64,000 bases of DNA, taken from contig CATAJQ010000015.1 of NCBI GenBank assembly GCA_949487135.1, forward strand, positions 1 through 64,000, read 5' to 3'. Below the pieces are notes generated by a model. The model saw only the letters and a program-made list of their open reading frames with translations. It was not told where the DNA came from and searched no databases. The DNA is from Cellvibrionales bacterium UBA7375. Its GTDB lineage: Bacteria > Pseudomonadota > Gammaproteobacteria > Pseudomonadales > Porticoccaceae. The position numbers and the translations under genes are program-made. Shown in pieces: positions 1 through 8,857 of the stretch; positions within the stretch are counted from its first letter, which is position 1, and every line of letters begins with the position of its first letter.

Positions 1-2043
1 GCTCTTTCAAGTTACGCGTTTTCAGATGAATGGGTTATCACAGAGGATGATCTGTTTGCTGACATAGATACTGTTTCAGGTGTAACGCACCTGCAGCAGG
101 ATCTTCAGCAGGTGCCAGCGGCGGTCACAATTATTGATCGCCGAACCATAGAATCATCCACAGCAGTTGATTTGGTTGATTTATTTCGTCTTGTACCAGG
201 CTTTCAGGTGTATTTTCATCACGCCAATAAGCCGGGTGTAGCCTACCATGCGCCTGGCGGAGAATACTCACGCCGTTTGGAAGTAAAAATTGATGGTCGC
301 TCGGTTTATGAGCCATTATTATCCTCAGTTGAGTGGAATACTCTTGGAATTGAACTCGATGATATTGAGTATATTGAAGTAGTGCGGGGTTCAAATTCCG
401 CTGCAGATGGCAGTAATGCTTTTCTTGCATCCATTAATCTAGTCACTCGATCACCATTAGCCGATTTAGGTACTAAGTATAGTGTCGATTCTGGCTCTCA
501 AGGTTTAAAGCGTGGCACTATTTCACATGCATCCCAACTGGGTCAGCTGGCTTCCCGTGCGACCCTAAAGGTGAGTGAAAATGATGGTTTTGCTGGAATT
601 AATGATGCTGCAAAAACTACGACTTTTAGGTATCAGGGGTTATGGACGCCTACCATTACGGATAGTATTAGTTTTCAGGTGGGTATTGGCGATTCTGACA
701 CAACCATTGGCCCAGGTGATTACTTTGCCCGCAGCTGGGATAAAAAGTACCAGCATTTTTCTTGGAAAAAAGTGACCAATGATTGGAGCGATCTTGAATT
801 ATCAATTTATCATAACGCAATAGATTTTGTAGATGAAGATCGCGCAGCCACGGTTGCGGACGTTCTTGGCTACTGGGGAGATTTTGGCAACGGATCAGTT
901 GCTGGCGATGTGGCTTTAACGCCTGAGGTTCAAGCACTTATGATGGCTGAGCCAAATAAACAACAATATATTATTCATCCGGCATATGCGCATTATTCTG
1001 ATCGCTGGGATGCAGAAATACGATCAAATATTTATCGTAGAGATGATGTAAGAATGAGTCTTGGCTTAGCGTCAAGACAAGATAGCCTGCGAAGTGAGTT
1101 ATTTTTGAGCGATGTTGGTAAAGTTAAGCAAACATCTAATAGAGCCTATGCTAATGTAGAGTGGACGGCTAATAACAATCTTGTCTTCAACTACGGTCAA
1201 GTCATTGAAAAGCGAAAAAATAAGGCTAGCAAAAATTCTTATCGTATCGCTGCAAACTATGAGTTATCTAAACAGCACATTATGCGATTTGCTGCCAGTC
1301 AAAGTTACCGTGAGCCAACCCTGTTGGAGGAAAATCAGTTATCAGCTTATTACTATAATGATATTAATCTAAATATACCGGTAAGGGCTGACGCGAATAT
1401 TAAAGAGGAGCGTTTAATTAGCCGAGAAGTCGGTTATTTGGGGTCCTTTTTAGAAAACAGCCTCAGTCTTGATATAAGAATCTTTGAAGAGCGCCTTTCA
1501 GATCTAATTGGTGAGCGAAGAGAGCCTTATATTGGCGAGACACAGGATAAAATTAATATTATTGATAATATTGAAAATATGGATTTGCAAGGTATTGAGT
1601 GGCAATTGCAATACAAACCTTCGAATAAATTATTGATCAATGTAAATCATAGCTATATTGATGTTGATGGCGATAGTTGGTATCTGTCGTATACACCTAA
1701 TAATGATATTGCTACCCCTGGTGTTGATAAAATTTTGCCGATGGATCATGTCGTGCCACAAAATATGTCTAATGTATTGGTCAGCTATCAAACAGAAATG
1801 GGTGTTAGATTAAGTGGCTCCTATCACTACAAGTCAGGCTACAAAACCAACGTTGCACATACAAATCAGTTGCCTGGATATTCTCGCATAGACCTGAAGG
1901 CTTCTAAGCGATGGCGTCGTGACAATCATTGGTTGGAATTATCGTTAACTGCACAAAATGCGGGTAGTGATTATTCTGAGCATCATGGGTTTAATAATTT
2001 TGAAAGTAAATATGTTCTTGGGTTTAAAATAGATTCTAACTAG
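1..2043 (+). CDS. TonB-dependent outer-membrane receptor (5' end outside window)
   Basis: Outer-membrane beta-barrel receptor that would bind a ligand and import it with energy from TonB. The frame is open from base 1, so the true start and most of the signal peptide lie upstream; the GTG at 112 is internal. A plug domain occupies about codons 35-155, with plug-like motifs such as VPAAVTIIDRR, IDGRSVYEP and YIEVVRGSN. A long beta-strand-rich barrel with frequent aromatic residues follows to the end. The last residues (FKIDSN) lack the usual terminal Phe. The ligand cannot be read from sequence. It lies 47 bases upstream of a periplasmic binding protein and a hybrid kinase on the same strand, so the three may share an operon. 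The family call is firm; substrate and full length are unknown. Confidence 0.85.
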   Translation, partial: ALSSYAFSDEWVITEDDLFADIDTVSGVTHLQQDLQQVPAAVTIIDRRTIESSTAVDLVDLFRLVPGFQVYFHHANKPGVAYHAPGGEYSRRLEVKIDGRSVYEPLLSSVEWNTLGIELDDIEYIEVVRGSNSAADGSNAFLASINLVTRSPLADLGTKYSVDSGSQGLKRGTISHASQLGQLASRATLKVSENDGFAGINDAAKTTTFRYQGLWTPTITDSISFQVGIGDSDTTIGPGDYFARSWDKKYQHFSWKKVTNDWSDLELSIYHNAIDFVDEDRAATVADVLGYWGDFGNGSVAGDVALTPEVQALMMAEPNKQQYIIHPAYAHYSDRWDAEIRSNIYRRDDVRMSLGLASRQDSLRSELFLSDVGKVKQTSNRAYANVEWTANNNLVFNYGQVIEKRKNKASKNSYRIAANYELSKQHIMRFAASQSYREPTLLEENQLSAYYYNDINLNIPVRADANIKEERLISREVGYLGSFLENSLSLDIRIFEERLSDLIGERREPYIGETQDKINIIDNIENMDLQGIEWQLQYKPSNKLLINVNHSYIDVDGDSWYLSYTPNNDIATPGVDKILPMDHVVPQNMSNVLVSYQTEMGVRLSGSYHYKSGYKTNVAHTNQLPGYSRIDLKASKRWRRDNHWLELSLTAQNAGSDYSEHHGFNNFESKYVLGFKIDSN

Positions 2044-2090
2044 TTGTATGTCATTGTAGGCTGATTTAATGACGAGGTATTGAGTAGTTG

Positions 2091-3074
2091 ATGTTAATTG
2101 ATACGATTAAAAGCAGATTATTTAGAGTGCTGGGGAAAGCAGTATGCTTCCCCCGTGCAATAATGCTTTTGGTCTTTTTATTTGTCTCAACTAATTCATA
2201 TTCAAATAAATTAGAGCATACTTTATTCATTTTGAGTAAAGATACCCCTGATTACCAAAAAGTTGTAAATATAATTACTGCAGATTGGATTAAGTCTAAA
2301 AAATATGGCTATACGGTTTTAATTCAGGATCAGAAAGATGAAGTTGATAAGCTCCTTAAAACCTCAGATATCATTGTTACACTAGGTACGGTTGCCGCTG
2401 ATAGAGTTTTGGCGAAAAAAATAAATCAGCCGGTAATTAATACTCTAATTACACAGAGTGCTTTTGATTCATTAGCGGTGAAATATTACGGTGATAAAGC
2501 TAAGGCTATAGCTTCTGGGGTAAATCCAATTGTCCTTGATCAGCCTTTTGAGCGACGTTTAAATTTAGCGCGTCATCTATTAAAAAATATAACTGATATT
2601 GGTGTTATGTTAGGTCCCTCAGCGGCAGACAGGTTTAGCTTCTATACTGATTCCATTAATCAAAGACATTTGAAGCCGCAAATGTTAGTAATCGATCCGG
2701 ATAAAAATCCAATTAGACAGCTTGACCCAGTGATCAAAACCAGTGATGTCTTTATCCCTATTGCGGATAGTCACTTTATTAACGTCACCACAGCCAAATG
2801 GATTCTGCAGTTAGCATATAGGCATAGAGTTCCGGTTATAGGTTTCTCCTCTAACTATGTTGAAGCGGGAGCATTCGCTTCGGTATATTCATCCCCGGAA
2901 GATGTTGCTAAACAATCTATTGAGTTAATTGATGCATTGTTAACTAAAGAGTATGTTCATCAGGAACATCTTCCAGAGTATTGCACAGTCAAGTTTAATG
3001 AAACTGTGGCTTGGCATCTCGATCTAAGCATTCCAGTTGAGTTAGAAAAAAATACTGGGCCTTGTGACTTATGA
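2091..3074 (+). CDS. Periplasmic ABC_sub_bind-type binding protein without a transporter
   Basis: Predicted exported protein of 327 residues resembling the ABC_sub_bind family (uncharacterised ABC-type periplasmic components). A hydrophobic stretch at about residues 23-38 (AIMLLVFLFVSTNSYS) looks like a signal peptide after a longer than usual N-region. The body has alternating strand/helix units, with an interdomain phrase DQPFERRLNLARHLL and a late VPVIGFSSNYVEAGAFAS typical of the family. ATG at 2091 is preferred, with GAGG at 2074-2077; a TTG at 2088 directly precedes it. No permease or ATPase gene is adjacent. Its stop overlaps the start of the sensor kinase by four bases (ATGA), so translation is probably coupled. 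A role as ligand sensor for the kinase is inference. The family call is moderately sure. Confidence 0.65.
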   Translation: MLIDTIKSRLFRVLGKAVCFPRAIMLLVFLFVSTNSYSNKLEHTLFILSKDTPDYQKVVNIITADWIKSKKYGYTVLIQDQKDEVDKLLKTSDIIVTLGTVAADRVLAKKINQPVINTLITQSAFDSLAVKYYGDKAKAIASGVNPIVLDQPFERRLNLARHLLKNITDIGVMLGPSAADRFSFYTDSINQRHLKPQMLVIDPDKNPIRQLDPVIKTSDVFIPIADSHFINVTTAKWILQLAYRHRVPVIGFSSNYVEAGAFASVYSSPEDVAKQSIELIDALLTKEYVHQEHLPEYCTVKFNETVAWHLDLSIPVELEKNTGPCDL

Positions 3075-5314
3075 GGTATTTTTCGAGCCTCAATAGTATT
3101 TCATCAAGACTTCTAGTGACCGGCTTAATACCTTTGAGCTTGCTTAGTATGCTAATGGCCTATTATTTTATCTCGCATCAGAGGGCAGAAATGCTAGGTA
3201 ATCTTCTTGAAACCGGAAACATAGCCGTTAGGCAAGTGTCACAAAATACTGCCTTTGCAATTTATTCCGGAGATCGTCAAAGCCTAGATTCTTTAAGTTA
3301 TGCAACATTAGAAACACCCTCTGTCGCTGGTATTATGTTTTTTAGCTATACCGATCAAGAGCCAATAATTATTGGCGATATAACCGTGGAAAAAATACCC
3401 GAAAATTTTGAGCGTGCAGAGCCTTTTGAATTTGATGGGAATTGGTATTTTTTCGCTGAAATACTGTCTGAACGCACACCAATTATGGATTATGAGGATT
3501 CAGGCCAATATGAACCGGAAAAAATTGGTTGGGTACTAGTTTCGCTCAGTGATCAATTGATGAGAGAAAAGGAGCTTAGTTTCTTTTTGACAGCAGCCAC
3601 GGTTGTATCATTTAGTCTTTTATTGGCTTTTTGGCTGTTCATTCGCATTAGTCGAACTGTGTCCGATCCGCTAGAGGAATTAACAGCTGTAGTGGCTAAA
3701 ATGGAGTCTGGGGATTTGAATGGCGTTGCCCCTGAAGATGGGATTACTGAATTGGCACAATTATCTCGAGGCATTAATGGTCTAGCGACCAGTGTTAGAG
3801 AATCTAATCAATTGATGCAGAGTGAGATTAATCGAGCGACTAGCGAACTTAAAGTTGCTCTGGTAAAGCTAGAAGAAGCCATGCGCGCTAAGGATCAATT
3901 CTTGGCGAGAATGAGTCACGAGTTAAGAACACCATTAACTGCAGTTTTAGGCTTCTCTAATATGCTATTTACAGAGGAAAGTGAGAATAAGCGCGAAGAG
4001 CAATTAAGAGTTATTCAGCGATGCTCAACAGTTTTGTTGACCATGATTGATGATGTTCTTGATTTTTCCAAGACGGAGCAAGGTGGTTTTAACTTTAATA
4101 ATAGTGTCTTTGCATTGGACAAATTTATCGAGGATTTGGCCGCATTATTTCGCTTGCAAGCTGAGGAAAAAGGGTTGGTGTTCAATTTAGAGCTTGACCA
4201 TAAAGTGCCCACAACAATTTACAGCGACTCGGTACGATTAGCTCAGGTAATTACAAATTTAGTCAATAATTCAATCAAGTTTACTGAGTCTGGATCTGTG
4301 GATTTACATCTAACTAGGGTTGATAGTGATAAAGATCATGATCACTTGAAATTTGTTATTTCTGATACCGGTAAAGGTATTGTAAAGGATAAAATTCCGA
4401 CATTATTTGAGCCTTTTACTCAGGAAGATACCTCTATTAATCGTCAATATGGTGGCAGCGGTTTGGGGTTGTCAATTGCAAAGCGATTAGTCAATGCAAT
4501 GAACGGCGAAATAACAATTAATAGTGAGGTTAACGTTGGCACCGAAGTTACATTTACCTGTCTGTTGGATAAAAAAAATCAAGCACCGGAAGCTCTAGTT
4601 TTATCATTGCCATCCGAAAGGGCTGCAACTAGTGAATCTATTCTGTCCGGCACCTCCATTTTATTAGCAGAAGATAATGAGTTTAATCAGAAATTTATGG
4701 TTAAATTATTAGGGCGGCATGGGGCTGTTTGCGCGATAGCCAAAAATGGTCAAGAGGCTATTGAGATGGCGGAAGTTGGCGATTATGACGTAATTCTGAT
4801 GGATCTTCATATGCCAATTATTAATGGCATTGAGGCGACTAGAATTATTGTAGAGCGAAACGAACATTATTTGCCAATTATTGGGCTAACAGCTGATATA
4901 ACCGAATCAGAGCAAAATAAGTTACTTTCAGCAGGCGCCCAAAGCATACAGTTAAAGCCAGTTAATGAAGAACAGTTAGTCAACAGTATTCTAGAGTTGG
5001 TTGGTATTCAGTCGCAAACTGTTAAATTTTCTGGTGAGGGTATGCTCGCATCTGTCCTACCGGTGGAAGAGTTGAAACAAGCAATTAACAAAAATCTGGA
5101 TAGTTTAGAGAGTTGCCTGCATACCGATGAGAAAATGCAAATTAGACCGCTTATTCATGATTTGCTGGGTTTTTGCGGCCTATACGGTATGACTGGATTG
5201 AGAGAGATAGTGCTTGAGTTAAAGTCTTCCTACGCTGTTTTAGATAATGCAAAAAATCTTCAACAGGTAAAACATATTCGGCAGTTCGTCAAAGAATCTT
5301 CAATTTTTAACTAG
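3071..5314 (+). CDS. Hybrid sensor histidine kinase (HAMP-HisKA-HATPase-REC-HPt)
   Basis: Inner-membrane sensor kinase of 747 residues. Transmembrane segments at about 13-32 and 170-190 flank a periplasmic domain of about 135 residues resembling CHASE8. A HAMP domain and coiled coil follow to about 270. The H-box is MSHELRTPL, with phospho-acceptor His283. The ATPase carries the N-box NLVNNSIKF, DTGKG and GGSGLGLSI. A receiver domain follows, with AEDNEFNQK and Asp578 in LMDLHMP, then a C-terminal HPt-like helix bundle with His696 in LIHDLLGFCG. This gives a complete His-Asp-His relay as in BarA-type kinases, but no separate response regulator is encoded in the window. It starts inside the stop of the binding protein gene, which suggests that protein or its ligand feeds the periplasmic domain. 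Domain calls are firm; the signal is unknown. Confidence 0.9.
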   Translation: MRYFSSLNSISSRLLVTGLIPLSLLSMLMAYYFISHQRAEMLGNLLETGNIAVRQVSQNTAFAIYSGDRQSLDSLSYATLETPSVAGIMFFSYTDQEPIIIGDITVEKIPENFERAEPFEFDGNWYFFAEILSERTPIMDYEDSGQYEPEKIGWVLVSLSDQLMREKELSFFLTAATVVSFSLLLAFWLFIRISRTVSDPLEELTAVVAKMESGDLNGVAPEDGITELAQLSRGINGLATSVRESNQLMQSEINRATSELKVALVKLEEAMRAKDQFLARMSHELRTPLTAVLGFSNMLFTEESENKREEQLRVIQRCSTVLLTMIDDVLDFSKTEQGGFNFNNSVFALDKFIEDLAALFRLQAEEKGLVFNLELDHKVPTTIYSDSVRLAQVITNLVNNSIKFTESGSVDLHLTRVDSDKDHDHLKFVISDTGKGIVKDKIPTLFEPFTQEDTSINRQYGGSGLGLSIAKRLVNAMNGEITINSEVNVGTEVTFTCLLDKKNQAPEALVLSLPSERAATSESILSGTSILLAEDNEFNQKFMVKLLGRHGAVCAIAKNGQEAIEMAEVGDYDVILMDLHMPIINGIEATRIIVERNEHYLPIIGLTADITESEQNKLLSAGAQSIQLKPVNEEQLVNSILELVGIQSQTVKFSGEGMLASVLPVEELKQAINKNLDSLESCLHTDEKMQIRPLIHDLLGFCGLYGMTGLREIVLELKSSYAVLDNAKNLQQVKHIRQFVKESSIFN

Positions 5315-5514
5315 CTTTTATTTCGCATTGAAGTGATTAGCTACTAAGTATTAGTGCGACAGTGTAATTTCAATTGGATTAATTTTAATCTACATTTAAC
5401 AGTACAAGATCGACTGTCCAAGTAGGAAGCATTTAAATGGATTTACATTGGTTCCAAGCATAAACCCATACACCATTGTTAAGTCTCTATAGTTTCATCC
5501 TTTCGGTCAAAATT

Positions 5515-5654
5515 TGTTCGGTGGATGTATTGGGCTGTTGTTTCATGGTAGTCAACATTTAAGGCGACAGGGTAGTTGCTATGTACCATAGACGGTACAG
5601 GTTGGTCTTGTTATTTACTCCCTCTTTCAACCTCGCACCCGCGAGGTTTTTTTT
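5515..5654 (+). ncRNA. Candidate structured RNA or leader upstream of rnr
   Basis: The 427-base gap 5315-5741 has no convincing protein gene. Its second half holds four consecutive hairpins: TGTTG/CAACA (5536-5540/5553-5557), GCGAC/GTTGC (5564-5568/5575-5579), TGTACC/GGTACA (5582-5587/5594-5599) and a Rho-independent terminator at 5629-5654. This fits a small RNA or a terminated leader of rnr. I could not place the 5' end or a convincing promoter, and the layout matches no RNA family I recognise. The first half (5315-5510) shows nothing definite. Confidence 0.4.
5629..5654 (+). terminator. Rho-independent terminator upstream of rnr
   Basis: AACCTCGC, loop ACCC, GCGAGGTT, running into eight T residues (5647-5654). 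The perfect 8-bp stem plus T-tract is a strong plus-strand terminator. It ends about 93 bases before rnr, so it closes either the kinase transcript or a small RNA in the gap. Confidence 0.85.
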
Positions 5655-5747
5655 ATTCGGCTGAAAACAAGTTATCAAAAGAAAAAGAAATTCTTTTCTC
5701 TGGGAACTATTAGACATAGACTGTTAAAAATTTCACAAAGTGTGTTT

Positions 5748-8171
5748 ATGAAAAAAGAAAAGCCAGTAAAAGATAGCTTTGCAGACCGCGAGGCATCCAA
5801 ATATAAAAATCCAATTCCTAGTAGAGAATTTATTCTAGATTATTTGGAGCATAGTGTAGGGCCTTTAACCCATGAGGCTGTCTGTGAAAATTTAAGTCTT
5901 TCTGATCCCGAGCAAGTTGAAGCCATGCGACGCAGGCTAAAGGCAATGGAAAGAGATGGTCAGCTGGCAAGAAATCGTCGTGGCGGTTATGGCACCTTAG
6001 AAAAGCTTAATTTAGTTAAGGGTAGAGTGATAGGTCATTCTGAGGGATTTGGTTTCGTCTCACCGCTCACTGGCGATGGTGAAGATATCTTTTTATCTAG
6101 CGCTCAAATGCGCCGTGTATTTGATGGCGATATTGTATTGGTAAGAATTGCTGGTTGGGATAGACGTGGTCGCCCCGAGGGTTCATTGGTCGATATTGTT
6201 GAGCGCGCAACACAACAATTAGTAGGACGGTATTTTCGCGAGAGTGGAATTAATTTTGTTAGACCAGATAATCCACGCATCAGTCAGGATATTCTTATTT
6301 CTGGTGATCGTCCCTGTCCAGCTAGCCCAGGTCAAATTGTGGTGGTAGACATCTTAGAGCCGCCAACGCGCAATAATTTACCGGTGGGATTCGTTTCTGA
6401 GGTGCTGGGAGAGCATTTAGACCCTGGTATTGAAATTGAAATGGCCATTCGCAACTATGGTATACCCTTTGAATGGTCTTATGAGATTGATCAAGAAACC
6501 GCTGAAATCCCCTCGGAGATTAGCTATTGTGATTCAAGGGTTGATATACGATCTATTCCCTTAATTACTATTGACGGCGAAGATGCTCGTGATTTTGATG
6601 ATGCGGTTTTTTGTCAGCCTAACCCCAAAGGGGGATGGCAACTAATTGTTGCCATTGCCGATGTATCTCATTATGTGACGGTGGGTTCAGAATTAGATAA
6701 AGAGGCATTTTCTCGTGGAAATTCTGTTTATTTTCCGAGTCATGTGGTGCCAATGCTGCCGGAAAAATTATCCAATGGCCTATGTTCGCTTAACCCTGCT
6801 GAAGACCGTTTTTGCATGGTGTGTGAGATGCAGATTAGTGAGCAGGGGGATATCACTGGTTATGAGTTTTATGAAGGGATAATGCATTCTCATGCGCGTA
6901 TGACTTATACCCAGGTTGCACAGATGATAGCCGATCAAAATGAAAACGATCCGTCAGCGGTGCGCGAGCAGTTTTCTTCGGTGTTGCCTCAAGTGGACGC
7001 ACTTAAAAGTCTATCCCAACGATTACAAAAATGTCGAAATCAACGGGGTGCCATAGATTTTGATACTCAGGAAACACGTATTCTTTTTGATAGTAAGCGT
7101 AAAATTAGTCAAATTATTCCGGTGGATCGAACTGATGCCCACCGTTTAATTGAAGAGTGCATGCTCTGCGCTAACCTCTGTGCGGCGGAATTTTTAGAAA
7201 AGTGTAAATCACCGGCACTTTACCGTGTGCATGAGGGGCCCAGTGAAGAGCGTTTAGTCTCTGTGAGGGATTTCTTGGGCGAGCTTGGTATTGGTCTTGG
7301 TGGCGGTGATGAGCCGCAACCTATGCACTATCGCCAAGTACTCAACGGCGTTAAACATCGCGATGACGCACAGATTATTCAATCGGTTTTATTGCGCTCG
7401 ATGAGTCAGGCGGTCTATCAGTGCGAAAACTTGGGTCATTTTGGTTTGGCATTTGATGCTTATACCCATTTCACCTCGCCGATTCGTCGCTATTCTGATC
7501 TTTTGGTGCATCGGGCAATACGTGGCTTGATTAAAAGTGGCAAAAAATCACCGCATATTCGACGCCCTGAAAAACAATCAACTATCGACAAGTCAGTCTA
7601 TTATCCCTATGAACTTTCGTCTCTTGATGAGGTGGGGCAGCACCTGTCAGTCACTGAGCGTCGCGCCGATGAGGCGACACGGGATGTAGTCAACTGGCTT
7701 AAGTGTGAATTTCTTTTAGATCGTGTATCCGAGGAGTATACCGGCGTTGTCAGTGCTGTTACAGGTTTTGGCTTATTTGTAATGCTTGATGAGCTAATGG
7801 TTGAGGGGCTAATCCATGTGACTGGATTGCCAAAAGATTATTATCACCATGAGGCTTCTCAGCATCGGATGGTCGGTGAGCGAACTGGTAGAACCTTTAG
7901 GTTGGGTCAAAAGGTCAAAGTTAAGGTGGTTCGGGTTAATTTAGAAGAGAGAAAAATTGACTTTGAAATTATCGACAAAGGATCTAGCCAGTCGCATAAT
8001 TCAAAGCCAAGAAGTTCAGCTAAAACATCTGATAATCGGTCCCATAAATCCAGAGGTAAAAAAACTAGAACTAATAGTTCAGGCAGCAGAAAAACCTCAG
8101 GTAAGCGCTCCAGAACCAAGGCTAAGCCAGGCAGTTCTAGCGCAAAAAGAAAGCGTAAATCTAAGCGTTAA
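5748..8171 (+). CDS. rnr: Ribonuclease R
   Basis: Processive 3'-5' exoribonuclease that degrades structured RNA and takes part in RNA quality control. The 807 residues show the family order: N-terminal winged helix (about 20-85), two cold-shock OB domains, the RNB catalytic domain with the acidic motif DARDFDDAV near residue 280, an S1 domain at about 660-745 (VVSAVTGFGLFVMLDEL), and a Lys/Ser/Arg-rich tail. Length and the basic tail favour RNase R over RNase II. ATG at 5748 is used; an in-frame GTG at 5742 is an alternative. The usual downstream rlmB is absent. Its TAA lies in the tetramer TTAA, which also supplies the stop of the convergent DUF484 gene. High confidence. Confidence 0.95.
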   Translation: MKKEKPVKDSFADREASKYKNPIPSREFILDYLEHSVGPLTHEAVCENLSLSDPEQVEAMRRRLKAMERDGQLARNRRGGYGTLEKLNLVKGRVIGHSEGFGFVSPLTGDGEDIFLSSAQMRRVFDGDIVLVRIAGWDRRGRPEGSLVDIVERATQQLVGRYFRESGINFVRPDNPRISQDILISGDRPCPASPGQIVVVDILEPPTRNNLPVGFVSEVLGEHLDPGIEIEMAIRNYGIPFEWSYEIDQETAEIPSEISYCDSRVDIRSIPLITIDGEDARDFDDAVFCQPNPKGGWQLIVAIADVSHYVTVGSELDKEAFSRGNSVYFPSHVVPMLPEKLSNGLCSLNPAEDRFCMVCEMQISEQGDITGYEFYEGIMHSHARMTYTQVAQMIADQNENDPSAVREQFSSVLPQVDALKSLSQRLQKCRNQRGAIDFDTQETRILFDSKRKISQIIPVDRTDAHRLIEECMLCANLCAAEFLEKCKSPALYRVHEGPSEERLVSVRDFLGELGIGLGGGDEPQPMHYRQVLNGVKHRDDAQIIQSVLLRSMSQAVYQCENLGHFGLAFDAYTHFTSPIRRYSDLLVHRAIRGLIKSGKKSPHIRRPEKQSTIDKSVYYPYELSSLDEVGQHLSVTERRADEATRDVVNWLKCEFLLDRVSEEYTGVVSAVTGFGLFVMLDELMVEGLIHVTGLPKDYYHHEASQHRMVGERTGRTFRLGQKVKVKVVRVNLEERKIDFEIIDKGSSQSHNSKPRSSAKTSDNRSHKSRGKKTRTNSSGSRKTSGKRSRTKAKPGSSSAKRKRKSKR

Positions 8172-8857
8172 TATTTAGATTTGATATGTTTGGGAATTAG
8201 TTCCTTGAGTAGGTCGCCAATATAATCGATAAACACTGTGCCTATTTCTTCACTATAGAACTCAGAATCACTGTGTCCCAAGGCTAGGACGCCAAAGGTA
8301 TTAGTTGTTTTAAGTGGTAATGCGATAACCGATCCAATATTTTCAGCCTGCTGGCCAAACATTAGGGCAACCTCTTTGTCTGGTCTAACACCACATATGG
8401 CTTTTTTGGCCGCTACCAAAGCGCCAATATGTGCTTCAGCATCACTTTTTGACACTAAATTAGCCGCTGTTTTACAACTTATTTCGCCATTATCTATCAA
8501 TGTTAGGCTAAAAAACTCTGTAGAAAAGTCACTCTTTAAGCTGACATTAAGCGCTTTTACTAGGCTATTTAAATCATTGGCTTTAATCAAATTTAAAACC
8601 AGTCGATTGGTTTTTTCCATCAGTTCGGCATTTTCTTTTGCCGTACTCAGAATTTGCTCAATTTGGTTACTTAATTCTTTGTTGTGCTCGCGAATCAGGC
8701 TAACCTGACGCTCAACTAGCGATATCGCTTTACCACTGTCGTGAGTGATATTAATCGCTTCAAAAATATCGGGGTTTTGTTGAAAAAAGTCTGGATTATG
8801 ACTGAGATAATCTCGAACCAATTGCTCCTCAGCTAGCGGTTTTTTTTTGCCTGTCAT
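8168..8857 (-). CDS. DUF484 (GAF-like) family protein
   Basis: Cytosolic protein of 229 residues of the DUF484 family, found next to dapF/lysA in many gammaproteobacteria; its function is not established. The N-terminus has the family phrase VRDYLSHNPDFF. A coiled coil follows (about 50-90, SLIREHNKELSNQIEQIL). The second half resembles a GAF fold, with SVIALPLKTTNTFGVLALG and a closing helix. The start overlaps the dapF stop by four bases, so the two are translationally coupled. In Pseudomonas-type order xerC follows; here the gene instead meets rnr tail to tail. The family call is firm, function unknown. Confidence 0.85.
   Translation of the reverse strand: MTGKKKPLAEEQLVRDYLSHNPDFFQQNPDIFEAINITHDSGKAISLVERQVSLIREHNKELSNQIEQILSTAKENAELMEKTNRLVLNLIKANDLNSLVKALNVSLKSDFSTEFFSLTLIDNGEISCKTAANLVSKSDAEAHIGALVAAKKAICGVRPDKEVALMFGQQAENIGSVIALPLKTTNTFGVLALGHSDSEFYSEEIGTVFIDYIGDLLKELIPKHIKSKY

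Noticed and set aside
131..430. Minus-strand frame inside the TonB receptor gene
   Set aside because: Shadow of the receptor's coding frame, without family motif or ribosome binding site.
5400..5654. CsrB/RsmY-type RNA upstream of rnr
   Set aside because: GGA triplets are few and not placed in hairpin loops, so a CsrA-titrating RNA is unlikely; the region is kept only as a generic structured RNA candidate.
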